From NCBI GenBank assembly GCA_018296165.2, contig JACKQL020000017.1:992001-1056000 (forward strand): DNA of 64,000 nucleotides, in the 5' to 3' direction. Under the pieces are notes generated by a model. It ran no database searches, was not told the origin of the DNA, and was given only the letters and a program-made list of their open reading frames with translations. The translations under genes were made by a program, and so were the position numbers. Positions 22,640 to 33,089 of this stretch are shown here, piece by piece. The first letter of the stretch is position 1, and each line of letters begins with the position of its first letter. The stretch comes from Termitomyces sp. T153 (taxonomy: Eukaryota > Basidiomycota > Agaricomycetes > Agaricales > Lyophyllaceae).

Positions 22640-22927
22640 AGCTTGTATCGATTCCGGATTTTGGAAGTCTGCACAGATCAATAGAAAACGATGCTGTTCA
22701 GAAGTTTCTGGCAGCCCTACCTGAACATGGCAGACTCGAACCCCAATATGATTCCCATTCCTTTACGGATACAACACATCTTCAACATGGGCTGGACTGT
22801 GTACATTCCACTGGGCTTGCTCACTAACAATGCCTATCTAGTGCATCCTCTACCATGTCAATTGCAAATTTCAATGCTGAATGATTATTATGATGAACTA
22901 TATCTGGTCAATGAGGTGTATGTATAG
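22640..22927 (+). pseudogene. Y' block, copy 1 (unknown protein fragment)
   Basis: Diverges from Y and reads SIENDAVQKFLAALPEHGRL, then after a one-base shift IFNMGWTVYIPLGLLTNN and LPCQLQISMLNDYYDELYLV. The shift lies at 'gatacaacacatc', where copy 2 has 'gatacacacatc' and stays in frame. Unknown family. Confidence 0.45.
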
Positions 22928-23039
22928 TATTTCAAAAGGGACCAAGTAATAATTAACAGGTCAATTTGATAGATGAGATTGTTTGTGAACATATTTAGCG
23001 CCACATGGTGGCATATAGGACTGGGAATCACAGAGCTTC

Positions 23040-23900
23040 ACGTCGACTGAAAGTTTTCCATAGTTTCAGCAGATAACTCACCATCATATGAATCGTTGGC
23101 CCAGCCTTGGAGGTTAATTTTGATAGCATCATGATGTAAACGTAGCTTATGTCTATCAATCAGTCACAGGTCACGACGTAGGCAAGATGAGCGATCAGAA
23201 AATTGGACACAACATGTGGTGATATTCAAAAATAGTTGGTGGACTGAGTAACCAACCCCTGGTGTCGGAGGTTTACCATATCATGATATGGACAGTCTGG
23301 TGCCCGTACTAAACTGTAAGTTAGGGCCGTCACGGCGGTAAATCTGCCGTGCCGTGCCGTAAAAGGTTTTGGAGTGGTTGCCGTGACTGTATTACGACCG
23401 TAACCTTGCGGTCGTGCACCCCTAGCACAATATATGTTGTACATTCGTGCGTTAAATTCACGACCACATGTATGTCTACTATGCAGGACTTATGGCGCTC
23501 TAGTTAGTATTCAGCTTCATCTGTGTACTCATGCGTAACCATATCGTAAACCAATGGAGGAACAAATTCTCAAAAGTGGGAACCTTTCACAATTGCAAAA
23601 GACATTTGTATGACACAGGAGACAACTTACACGTCGATTGGAGATCTCCATAGTTTCAGCAAATAACTCACGCTCATTTCTATCATAGAAGGTAAATTTA
23701 CCAGCATGTAATCGTGGCTTATGTTTATCATCAGTAATAGGTCACGACATAGTTGCAAAAGGCATTGTATGACACAGGAGACAACTTACAAGTGATTGGA
23801 AGTTTCTATAGATCCCGCAAATAACTTACCTTCATTTGAATCGTTGGTCCAACCTCGGAGTTTCTTTTTTTTCTTTTTTTTTTTTGATAGCATTATGATG
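23040..23900. repeat. P repeats: roughly 150-bp dispersed repeat, three copies
   Basis: Units share 'gacttgtaagttgtctcctg'-type sequence (in parts here as 'ggagacaacttac'), 'atagtttcagcaaataactca', 'cattatgatgtaaac.tggcttatg' and 'aggtcacgac'. Copies lie at about 23,045-23,170, 23,600-23,760 and 23,765-23,930. Inverted counterparts occur at 59,940-60,960. Confidence 0.7.
23251..23425. mobile_element. Small hAT-like non-autonomous element (MITE)
   Basis: About 175 bp, one end reading CTAGGGGTGCACGACCGCAA (reverse strand from 23,425) and the other ACCCCTGGTGTCGG. The interior is dense in CCGTGACGG/CCGTAAC-type subterminal motifs, including 'ctgccgtgccgtgccg'. TAGGGGTGCA ends are hAT-like. A second copy, inverted, lies at 60,345-60,520 inside the mirrored block. 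Confidence 0.55.
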
Positions 23901-24019
23901 TAAACCTGGCTTATGTTGTTGATCACCAGGAGCAAGATTTGACCTTCGTTTCAACGATATACATTGAAATTTTTCAAGCAGGTTCTCATGTACGTACGCA
24001 ATATACGGCACCGCTTGGG

Positions 24020-24026
24020 TATATAA
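24020..24026 (+). promoter_or_regulatory. TATA box upstream of X copy 1
   Basis: TATATAA lies about 90 bp before the X start region and is followed by a pyrimidine/CA-rich leader ('aacccaacacttacccaact'). The same arrangement is kept upstream of the X copies at 57,812 and 59,693. Confidence 0.55.
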
Positions 24027-24111
24027 TCAGCCACCAAACCCAACACTTACCCAACTCAACAACCAACTCGACCACCAGATCCTTTACGATGACTGAAATA
24101 ATCAACGAGGC

Positions 24112-24667
24112 ATGTATCTAGGCAACAGGCGCTCTATTGCTGACCACAATCATACAGGCGATGAACATGTTGCCCCTTGATGCAGACCACAAAATTGGTC
24201 GTGCTGAAGAGTCTGACGCGCACAAGAAGGAATACTCACAGTCGCTTCTTCATCGAAGCAACAAATCAGCTGAAGCTGATAGTGAAATTGAAAGACAGGT
24301 TCTACTGAGGCAGGAAACATTAATGGAGAAACAAAAGGAAATGGAGGAGGAAGTAGACCGGTACGTGTTAACTGCTGCAATTTTTCCCATGTCTGGCTGA
24401 CCGATGGATCGAATCTAACCTCACTTTTGTTCCTAATCAGACTAATGGTTGAGATGGAACGTTTTCAGCGCCAACTTTTTTTGTCTAAGGAGGAACGCCA
24501 GAAGCTATACAATGCGGTGTGTTGTTTGTCTTTTTATTGAGCACGAACATATTTTAAATTGTGGAATACCCAAATAGCTGGCTTTAAAGTTTGCCGAAGC
24601 ACACAAGCATAGTTGCGCAATAATGCAACTATCTAAGATAACCCGAGTTTCGCAACTCCCCGCTTGA
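24112..24667 (+). pseudogene. Gene X, copy 1, frameshifted at its start
   Basis: Three exons: 24,112-24,360, 24,441-24,516, 24,578-24,667 (TGA), introns 80 and 61 nt, GTACGT...CAG and GTGTGT...TAG. Compared with the intact copy at 57,262-57,812 the start has lost two bases within 'ATGTATCTA', which moves the ATG out of frame; the rest reads through. Content: LPLDADHKIGRAEESDAHKK, a charged helical stretch EIERQVLLRQETLMEKQKEM, and MVEMERFQRQLFLSKEERQK; ends in SKITRVSQLPA. An upstream ATG at 24,089 meets a stop after ten codons. Unknown family, predicted coiled coil. Confidence 0.6.
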
Positions 24668-24872
24668 CCAAATCTTGGATGAGAGTAGGGATAGTTTCAA
24701 AGACAATAGAGGAGAAACGGATCAACTTGAGGCAGTAGTCATGTTGTAAAGAATTTTGAGAATAGACATATGCTAGATGTATATTGCCAGCCTTTGGCAC
24801 AAATGGACGTGTATTGAGATAACCAGTTTCAAATGTCGCAAGATCGTTTGACAAGATGTCAAAATGGACCAA
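24633..24872 (-). pseudogene. Y block, copy 2
   Basis: Reads ATFETGYLNTRPFVPKAGNI, QHDYCLKLIRFSSIVFETIP and TLIQDLVKRGVAKLGLS before TAG. Its last 35 bp overlap, on the opposite strand, the last codons of X copy 1. Upstream residues present in copy 3 (EEACNQLNL) are missing here. Confidence 0.5.
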
Positions 24873-24939
24873 TTAAGCATGAGAAGAATAAATGCTTGTA
24901 TGGTCTGTTTATGAAGAGAGCCTGTATTGATTCTGAAGA

Positions 24940-25179
24940 TTGGAAGTCTGCAGAAGGAGGCACAGATCAATAGAAAACGATGCTGTTCAGAAGTTTCTGG
25001 CAGCCCTACCTATACATGGCAGACTCGAACCCCAATATGATTCCCATTCCTTTACGGATACACACATCTTCAACATGGGCTGGTCTGTGTACATTCCACT
25101 TGGCTTGCTCACTAACAATGCCTGTCTAGTGCATCCTCTACCACGTCAATTGCGAATTTCGATGCTGAATAATTATTAA
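24940..25179 (+). pseudogene. Y' block, copy 2, open through
   Basis: 79 codons without the frameshift of copy 1: RRRHRSIENDAVQKFLAALP, YDSHSFTDTHIFNMGWSV, YIPLGLLTNNACLVHPLP. It ends at a stop after SMLNNY, earlier than the longer reading in copy 3. No clear ATG. It lies back to back with Y copy 2. Function unknown. Confidence 0.45.
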
Positions 25180-25254
25180 TATCTGGTCAAGGTGTATTAT
25201 AGTGTTGCAAAAGGGACCAAAAGTGATGATGAGAAGGCAGAACCCAATTATATA

Positions 25255-25880
25255 ACTGCATTTCAGTATGTGATGGATGAATGATCATGTAATCGGCTTG
25301 AGTCTGTAGCAACAAGAGAAGTTGATGGTGAGGAGTCCTGGATTCAACTTCTTGGCATCCATCAAGGATTAGAAAGCGTACAATATATCCATGCTGGGTG
25401 GTTTAAAAGAATGTAACAAAGACACAAGTCAGCCTACTTCCATGCAAAGGCCAATAATGCATTCTAGTATGAAATATGAATACAAAGAAGCTGATTACCT
25501 AATCCTGATATAATCAGGAACATAATAATGATAGAGTCACCCAAGGTTTTATATGCCAATGTTTCTGAGCAACTTTTTGCTATGTTGAGGGCCATTTGGT
25601 GTTATGAAGAAGTGATCAAATACTGCATTTCAGTATGTGATGGATCAATGATCATAACTGGCTTGAGTCTGTGGTAGCAAGTCAGATCGAAGGCCAAAGG
25701 AGCTGATGAGTGAGAAGTTGTGGCTTGAATTTCTTGACATCAAGCAAAGATATGCTGGGTGGTCTCAAAGAATATACCAAAGTTACAAGTTAGCTGAGTT
25801 TCATGCCATTATACAATACCGCTCCTCTGGAATATGCCCAAAAGAATGTAACACACTTACCTTACAAGTTTCATGCAATA
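25255..25880 (+). repeat. Z repeat, two tandem copies
   Basis: Copies at 25,255-25,500 and 25,620-25,880 share 'gcatttcagtatgtgatgga', 'cttgagtctgt.gtagcaa', 'catgctgggtggt' and 'aaaagaatgtaaca'. Further copies lie at 58,130-58,440 (plus) and 56,280-56,400 (minus). Confidence 0.75.
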
Positions 25881-25984
25881 TAAACCATATCAGAGAGTAA
25901 ACGATTCAAGGCACGCACCCTAGCGCATCGTATCACGTGTGTTCGGCTACGCCACCTTCAAATATGTTTTCCTTGTTTATCACA

Positions 25985-26165
25985 CCTCAGTTCGTTACAC
26001 ATTGACGTGCACAATACTGAGGTGTGTTATCTACTCATTACTTACCTTTTTTGACTTATACTTACTATCTCACCTAGCGTACATCACTTTCTATTTAGGT
26101 GACTAATATATCCAGTTCGTTACACATTGACGTGCACGATACTGAGCGTACATCACTTTCTATTC
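25985..26165 (+). repeat. Direct repeat, two copies 124 bp apart
   Basis: AGTTCGTTACACATTGACGT followed by 'gcac.atactgag' occurs near 25,989 and 26,113, and 'gcgtacatcactttctatt' near 26,078 and 26,143. CG dinucleotides are kept. No gene seen in 25,880-26,680. Confidence 0.8.
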
Positions 26166-26686
26166 AGCCTCCCGACCACGTATCTAAACTGCACGTCTAT
26201 CTTCGATAAACCAGGCCAACAATGGATTCTGGTATGAATTGTGAAAATACATAGAAGTTGATTACTTAATGTAATAATTGAACATAATGTTTTGATAAAT
26301 CACCGTGTAAGCAACACATTCAGAATCTCAATGTCAGGCATGCTACCCTTGTCATTTGAATGTATAAAATACCTGTGTGCCTTGCCCTAGTCACTAATCA
26401 TCTATCGCAGGCATGACACAAGCTTAACCTTAAACTCCAAAAAAAAATTCCAGGTCGGTCCTGCGTTCCATCCAAGTCAAACTTTAGGTGTGTGCTCAAT
26501 AGATAAGATTGGGTTTGTAGGGAGCGTGCATACAGTACATTTATCCTTTGACGTATTTAGCGCCACATGGTGGCATATGAGCATCAAAAATCCAACCCCG
26601 GAAAGACAACGTCCTCACATCTAGTAAAAAAAAAAAAATCTCATTATAGGAATGCACGGGGTTACATCGTAAGAAAAGACCACTAC

Positions 26687-28521
26687 TTAGCCGTCGAGCT
26701 CTGCGTGCTCGGGAGCATCGAAGCCGTCCACTGGTACGTTCCACGTCCATCTGCTCTCGAGGAACCCAGTCGCGGTGTCGTCGAGCACAATCTCGTTGCG
26801 TTTCTGTACGTATACCTAGCGAGAGAATGAGCATGAGCATAGCAGTGGCGTGCGTGCGCACGCACCGTCTTATCCGTAACCTTCTGCCTCAACCCCCTAA
26901 TACTCTCCGGCTCGACCTGCTCCTCGAGCATCTCTGAAAGCTCCTCAACAGCCCTCTCCAAATCCCTCTGATTATCCTCAAACAACACCTTCTCATTCGT
27001 CTTCTCGAGATAATACGCCATCGCATAAGTCCACTTTAGTGTCATGCGGCACTTTTCGACTACTTCGAGCGCGCGTTTCATGAATTGTACTTCGATCCAG
27101 GTGAGCGTGGACGTGAGCTGCATGTCTTCCATTTTTTTTTCGGTCTTGGAGTAGAGGGAGAGGGAGAGCTTGGCGGATTGTTCGTGGTTTGCCCAGCGGT
27201 TGTAGTACTGGGGTAGGGCGGGTTAGTGGGGAGAGGACAAGGAGGGCGGAGGACGTACGTGGAGGTAGCGCTCGAGAGAGGCGCGGGAGCGGGATTGGGC
27301 ATCGCGTGCGTCCGTAGACGCCTTCTCGTCGTAGCGGTTACAAGAATACCACGCTGTGCCGTGTTCCTGCCACGGGCCCATGCACACCCAGCAGAATTCG
27401 TGCTTGCATTTCTTGCATGTCATGTGGCTGCAGGGGTCTAGGTCAGCAACGCAATGCAAAAGACGGTGTGCACGCACTTGCACCCCCCGTTCTTCTCGAT
27501 GGTGCTCTGGCATTTCGGACACTCCTTTGTATTGCTCTTGATCCAGTTCGCGGTCTCGCTGTCGTCTCTGCATTTTTTGAGCCACATGCGCGCGACGGCG
27601 CAGATGACGGGACGGTGGTCGCTCTCGATGGGGCACCCGAAGCAGAACATGTGCTCCTTCCCTGTGGAGTCGCTGCCGATGCCGCGGGCGCCGCACGAGA
27701 CGATGGGGACGAGGGTGGCGAGGACGGATCTGCCGGCGGCGGACGGGCAGGAGACGGTGTTTGTGCAGGAGGGGTAGGGGCAGAACTTGAGGGCGGGGCT
27801 GGAGGCGACAAAGTGGCGCAGGAGGAGGTCCTGGAAACGGGGCCAGGCGGGGGTGAGCGGGCGGACGAAGGAGTCTGGGGCGACGAGCCTGCAGGACTCG
27901 GCCATGCAGCGGATGCAGTGTTCGGCCTCGTCCGTGATCTTCGCCGTCAAGTACGCCGACCAGCAGCCCGAGCAGAAGGCGTGGGAACACGACAGCGACA
28001 GCGCCGCCAGCGACGCCGACTCGTCGAAGCAGATCGGGCACACGAACGGCCCGGTCGCCGCCGCCGCCTTGCCGAACAGTCTCGTGGCCGTGCGCGTGGG
28101 GCGGCGCGGCGGCGGGCAGCGGACCGGCGCGGGCACGGCGACGCCCGCGTCAACCAGCACCTGCGAGGCATTGTCCATGTACTTCTCGATCAGCCGCTCC
28201 TTGTTCCAGCCCATGAAGCGCAGCAGAAGCCCCGCCGTGCTCTCGTCCACGCCCAGAATACCCCCAATGTGCTCCACTTCGTCCTTCATCCGCCGCTCCA
28301 CCGCGCTTGGGCTCAGCGATTCATAGTCTATCTCGTACGCCTTGCGCTGCGCCTTGGGCGCGATCTTGAAGTCGTCCTCCACGTCGTCTGCCACAGGCGC
28401 CGTCAGACGCGCACATCGTCACAGAGACTGTCTCACCTTCGTCCTGCGTCCCGTCCATCATCTCCTCGTCGTCGTCGTCGTAATAGTCTTCTTCGTCGTA
28501 GTACTCATCATCGGAGGGCAT
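26687..28521 (-). CDS. RBR-type E3 ubiquitin ligase, Ariadne family
   Basis: Five exons (28,521-28,437; 28,387-27,478; 27,427-27,259; 27,207-26,866; 26,815-26,687) join to a 544-residue protein; the introns are 49-51 nt with GT/AG ends and every junction keeps frame. Layout: acidic Asp/Glu/Tyr-rich N-terminus (1-28), UBA-like segment around 72-99 ([19 protein letters not shown]), RING1 from Cys145 (CPICFDE ... [10 protein letters not shown] ... CIRC), IBR about 225-302, RING2 from CPKC at 318 with the catalytic cysteine about 331 (NGGCNHMTCKKC), then the Ariadne helical domain. HHARI-like enzymes take ubiquitin from an E2 onto that Cys and pass it to substrates, usually activated by neddylated cullins. 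Acts in cytosol/nucleus. Start chosen at the only ATG before the acidic tract. No damage seen; this is the healthiest gene in the window. Its 3' end is duplicated at 58,500-58,889. Confidence 0.93.
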
Positions 28522-29390
28522 GGCTGGATCGATGGAGGTGCTACATAAGCTCGTCAAGATAAAGCCGATGCCACGTGATGTCCAACCACAGAATAATAAT
28601 CGTTTGTTTCCTCGCCACAATCAAGTATCCATCCCGACCGCGTCTCGAACATTCCCCGCTACATACACGACCCACTTCCGGGTTCCGGGCCGGCCGCCCC
28701 GCAGTGTCGGGGTGCGCTCGATTTTAGTAATTGAGTCAGTGGAGTCTCTTGTATTTAATGTTGGGAATGTGGAGAACCTAGTTAAAGTAATAGAGCAGAC
28801 CGTCTTACAAGTGCCTGATCTCCATCCCTAGGACAGTACTGGCACTGGACAAGGTAATCGAGCATGACCACAATTTCTCCCGGCGTGCATGTGGCTTCTC
28901 ACCTGTTTCTCTACGAGACAAGGCCAGAATCAAGATATATTTATGTATCTGTCAAATATAATAGTGTGGCTGAAGTTCGGTGCAGAACCAGAACCGCAGA
29001 ACCAAACTGTCCAGTTCTGGTTCTGGTTCAACCTGTGTGTAGAGGGTCTGGTTATCGGTCCTTGAGAAAAGCGTGCAAGGACCGGTTCAAACTGAGAACT
29101 ACAAGCAATCTGTGAGAAACTAATACAACACTGCTACAATGCCACACTTGGACCCACCACCACCCACAAACTCATATCAGCCACACACATATCCACATGA
29201 TATCTCTTCCGCCATGTACAATCTGTGCCCTCAATGCCAATAGATAAGATGCCAAAGATATCCAGTTTTTCAATTCTTCAAGTGGGACTCACCCCATTTG
29301 TGCTACAGATGTCAAAGGACTTCCATTACCAGCAGCAATAGGCCAGAAAGGGAATTGTCCCATTAGACATGTTGGTGGCAAACATGGTGG
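28522..29390. other. Intergenic region upstream of the RBR gene, with hairpins
   Basis: No gene recognised. CG dinucleotides are frequent to about 29,110. Two hairpins are visible: GAACCAGAACC (28,985-28,995) pairs with GGTTCTGGTTC (29,019-29,029), and CGGTCCTTG pairs with CAAGGACCG around 29,056-29,085. The RBR promoter should lie just above 28,521. After 29,110 the sequence is CG-poor until gypsy-2 starts. Confidence 0.5.
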
Positions 29391-30040
29391 TGGGGCTATT
29401 GGTGAGTCCAAAGAACATAATGAGTGGCTCAAACAATCCCTGGTTGGTCCAGAAGGCAGCCTTCCACTTGTCTCCTTCCTAGATGCACACATTGTTGTAA
29501 CCCTACTAGACATCTAGTTTAGTGAAGTATCATGCCCCCCAGAGGTTGTTGATGAGCTCAGAGATGAGGAGGAGAGAGGTAAAGGTTCTTCACTATCATG
29601 GTGTTGAGAACTCAGTAGTCCTGGACCAGTTGGAATGAGCCATCCTTCTTCTTGATGAAGAAGACCAGAGAGGCCATTGGAGACTTGGAAGGATAGATAT
29701 GACCAGAGTCCAGGTTTTCTTGCAGGAATGCATTGAGCTTGTCCTGCTCCCTGGGTGTGAGCAGATAGACCTTACAGCTGGAGGGTGTGGAATCTGGCAG
29801 CAGTTCAATGGTGTGGTCCCACCTCTTGCACTCTAGAAGTGAGTCAAACAAGGCTTTGGAGAACACATCCTCAAATGCATGGAGGTAGGAAGGTACTACA
29901 TCCTGGAACTCTTGGAGCATGGCATTGGCAGCAAATGCCTGGGCCAGCTGCTGGGATGTGGTCTGGGTAGCCTGGATCTCTGCAATAGAGGGCAGCAGGT
30001 GTATGGTGGTAGTGTAGATCCAATCTCCCACTTCTACCAC
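29391..30040 (-). pseudogene. gypsy-2 reverse transcriptase, N-terminal half
   Basis: Contains HAFEDVFSKALFDSLLECKR, CKVYLLTPREQDKLNAFLQE, SPMASLVFFIKKKDGSFQLV and, after stops and frameshifts, a segment equivalent to LDVxWGYNNVxIxEGD and FGLTNSP. The catalytic YLDD part has been lost. Confidence 0.8.
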
Positions 30041-30140
30041 TTTGTCCAGGAACTTCAGCTCATGTATGCCACCAAACTCCCTTCCACACTCCTCCTCCAG
30101 AGCTCTGCTGCCACTCTGGTTGTCCTTGTAGAGGGCTTCT

Positions 30141-30890
30141 CTACAAGGGAATGCCAGAGGCAGGGGATCCAGGAGGTCTAGATTTGTGAAGGGGAGAGGG
30201 CCAGTACAACATATGCAAATGGCTGCATGTTCTCAAACTTGGGCCCAGCACTCCTCCCTGTCCTCCATAGTACAGGTGGAGTCCACTCATGCTTACCTCT
30301 CCTTTGATCCAATCAACCTCAAAGTTGTGCTTGCAGAGCCATGTGAAACCAAGGATCATGTCCTGCCTACCCAGGCTAGTGACAGCAAACATGGCAAGCT
30401 CTGCATGGTTCCAATAGTGGAGGACCAGATCAACCATGGAGTTGATGGTGCCTGCTTTGTTAGCTGTTCCATTGATGTTGTAGACTGGAATGGGCTTGGG
30501 GAGGGGCTGTGTAGTCAAGCTGTGGCATTTGACAAACTCCAAGTCCAGGAACAGTCCCATTGCTCTGCTATCCAGAAGAGCCATGACTCTGCAGGTTTGC
30601 TGGGTGTCTGTCATCTCAATCTCCATGTTGAGGTGCAGGGAGTTGACAGATGGGCTGGAAGCCATTATGTACTGTTGGGGCATTTGATGGTCCCATGTGG
30701 GGCTGCACTGACTGACCTTTGGAGGTGTTGAGGAGCTCAGTGGGGGCTCTAGAGTTAGTGTTTGTACATCTGGAGGGGAGTGTTGAGGTTCCTCTGTCTC
30801 AGAATGAAGAGTGTTGGACAAAGCAGTTTCATTTTCTATTGACAGACACAAGAACCTGTTAGCACCCAGTGATGGAGGCATACACCTCAT
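30141..30890 (-). pseudogene. gypsy-2 protease region
   Basis: Frame of 249 residues with VMALLDSRAMGLFLDLEFV where active relatives have DSG-A; the Gly after the catalytic Ser is Arg. Followed by GRQDMILGFTWLCKHNFEVD as in gypsy-1. Inactive by this change and by truncation downstream. Confidence 0.8.
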
Positions 30891-30901
30891 CTGTCACTCA
30901 A

Positions 30902-32054
30902 CTAAAAATCCTCCTCCAGCTCTGGGAGTGAGGTGCATGCACTGATCTCCTCTAGGGTCAACTCCAGCATAGGCTCATCCAGTGACAAAGCTCCAGTAAC
31001 ATCCTTTGCAGCCAGCAGCTGCAGGAGGAGTTCCTCCTGCTCCACCATGGAGAGGTAGCATACCTCCAGGCCCAGGAGGCAGTGCTGTGCAAAGTGCCTG
31101 GGCTTCTGGCATCTCCAGCACAGCAGGGATGGCTGGAGTGAAGGCTGGCATTGGGCAAGCAGATGCAGGGTGGCAGAAATTGCTGATTGAAGTAGAGTGG
31201 AGTGCAGAATGTGGATGGTGGAGCTCCCTCCAGATCTCCATGAGTTACCATTGCTCCCAGGCCACCTTGTACCACAATGCAATCTTTTTATCATTGGATC
31301 AACCCTCTGCCAGATTGTTGATGTGTTCCACTAGTGCAGGGTGCAAGCCATTCCAGAAGGTGAGGCATAGTTGAAGGCCATCAAGGTAAGCAGCCTGCTT
31401 GATCAGAGCCTGAAATGAGTCAATGTACTCATCCAGTGTATGCTTTCCTTGCCTGTATTGCTCTCTATCATGTAGTGTCAAGGCTGTGGTCTTGGCAGGG
31501 TCTAACAGGAAAAACTCCACACAGAAGTCCTTCTCAAAGGCAGCCCAGTCTAGAAAACTTCCAATGCCTCCAGAGCAATGGAAAACTTGCAGTGCATAGG
31601 TGGAGGCATGTCTGAACTTCATGTACAACAGCACCCAGGCTATTTTCAATGTGTTGGAGTCAAAGGCATCCCTATTGAGGTGGATATAGGTGAGGCAGGA
31701 CTGCAAGAATTGCTCCCCACTAGAGTGGGCACTGTCATATGCATCTGGTAGCACTGAATGGGGAATCTGCAGCTGTAGAGTCACTAGAGCTGTGGGGACA
31801 GGTGCAGAGGGGGTCAGGGCTGGTTCCACAGCTGCTGGAAGGGCAGAGTCAGGGGTTAGGTGTTCAAGCAATGCCTGGAGTGATTGGGAGATCAGATCTG
31901 TTGTTTGATGGAGAGTAGAGAGTTTGGTAGTATAGTGGGTGAGAGATGATTGTATTAATTGCACTTGGGTTTCTAAGTGTAGCAGGTTTTGTCCTGTGGG
32001 GCTGGGGCTTCTGAGGGTGTGTTTGGGTTGGCAAGCTGAGATATAGAACTCCAT
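30902..32054 (-). pseudogene. gypsy-2 gag
   Basis: The capsid frame 31,299-32,054 (251 residues) starts MEFYISACQPKHTLRSPSPT and carries FLQSCLTYIHLNRDAFDSNT and LDEYIDSFQALIKQAAYLDG. The next frame (30,902-31,294) has a CCHC knuckle CWRCQKPRHFAQHC and the tail LLQLLAAKDVTGALSLDEP. This is the most complete gag of the family here, useful as reference for gypsy-1 and gypsy-3. One frameshift separates the two frames. Confidence 0.85.
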
Positions 32055-32150
32055 GGTGTCTAATCCTGGTGGGGAAGCAACAGATAGTGGTTCAGAGGTT
32101 CCTTGTAGCTATGAGGGGCTTCCAGACTAGTTTTAGGAGACTTGTTCTGC

Positions 32151-32527
32151 TGTAAGGGCAATCTTCAGAGCAGCAGACTGGAGTTACGCAGCTAGCCAAG
32201 GGGAATCTGAAGTATATTAGTGGAGTAGACAACAATACAATCAGTAACTAATCACCTAGTAGAGGGGAATTGGGGAATCTGAAGAAAACAAGTCTAAGGA
32301 TCCCCACCACTCAGTGCAGTGCATCAGTGGGCAGCAGAGGTGTGGGAACTACTGTACAGAAGACTGGAGCTGCTTCTAACCCTAGGGCAATGATTGCTGA
32401 AGTAATATGGAGAACTCCACAGTTCTCTGGAGATCTCCAGGGTTCTAGAAAGAGCCCTGGAGATGTTGAACAAGCTGCAGAAGTGCTGGAATCAGTCACA
32501 GAGGTCAGAAATGGAAGTCCCCTGACA
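32151..32527 (-). repeat. 5' LTR of gypsy-2 (LTR family C)
   Basis: 377 bp; in sense it begins TGTCAGGGGACTTCC (at 32,527) and ends GCCCTTACA (at 32,151). It lies immediately upstream of gag and touches the 3' remnant of the LINE on its other side. Confidence 0.87.
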
Positions 32528-32559
32528 GGAAGTTCCTTACTGATGCTGGTGTAGCCTCA

Positions 32560-33077
32560 TGTGGCACTCTTTGCTAGGCTGTCCATTCTTTTGTTCGGCC
32601 TGAAGTTGGCATATTCAGGGGTCCAATGGAATTAGAAGTCCACAATGCCCCTGGTACAGTCCTTCCACTTGACACTCCTGTGGGCAGCTAGCCTTCTATT
32701 GTGCATGTGTATGAGCTGGTCTTGCTTGGCATGGAGGAGTTCTGCAGTGATGTGGACCTTGTCAAGGAGGTAGTGACCCAGGTGGAGGTGCTGGTTGAGC
32801 AGCAACCATAGGGCAGCCTAGCTGTTGCTTCCTTGGCCAGAGCTGGCAGGCTGTAACCAAGACAGGTGAGTAGATATAGGGCAAGGATGAATCCTACCAC
32901 TTTGGCTTCATAGACTGTGTGTTGCAATGGTGGCCCCAGGTAGTAGCAAAGGGACTTTATCTCATGGCCTCTGACATACAGTACCACCAATGCTCCAACC
33001 CCATCCTCCACACATGAACCATCACAGTATATGGCAACAGAGGCAGTAGTGAAGGTCTCCTTGGCTGCCACAAGCAC
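32560..33077 (-). pseudogene. LINE RNase H domain
   Basis: Reads VAIYCDGSCVEDGVGALVVL (first catalytic Asp) and YYLGPPLQHTVYEAKVVGFI (Glu), then after frameshifts a C-terminal stretch with HWTPEYANFRPN and a final ADSLAKSAT-like end near 32,560. The domain removes template RNA during target-primed reverse transcription. It closes the ORF2-like polyprotein. Confidence 0.8.
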
Positions 33078-33089
33078 TGAATCCTTATG

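Larger units (their letters stand above)
29391..32527 (-). mobile_element. Chromovirus Ty3/gypsy element, gypsy-2, 3'-truncated
   Basis: From right to left: 5' LTR, gag, protease, first half of RT. It breaks inside RT at about 29,391 just after the conserved FGLTNSP segment. It belongs to the same family as gypsy-1 and gypsy-3. Confidence 0.9.

Noticed and set aside
26541..26861. A 106-codon minus-strand protein at the RBR 3' end
   Set aside because: It reads through intron 4 and out of frame through exon 5; the spliced frame ends in the conserved stop shared with the duplicate at 58,630.
27223..28041. A 272-codon minus-strand frame rich in Arg/Pro/Leu
   Set aside because: It is an alternative frame within RBR exons; only its last third happens to enter exon 3. 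The spliced model explains the region.
27417..28562. A 381-codon plus-strand open frame opposite the RBR ligase
   Set aside because: It is the antisense shadow of a GC-rich gene: Arg/Ala/Gly-rich, no motif, and the minus strand gives a complete zinc-binding protein with consistent introns.
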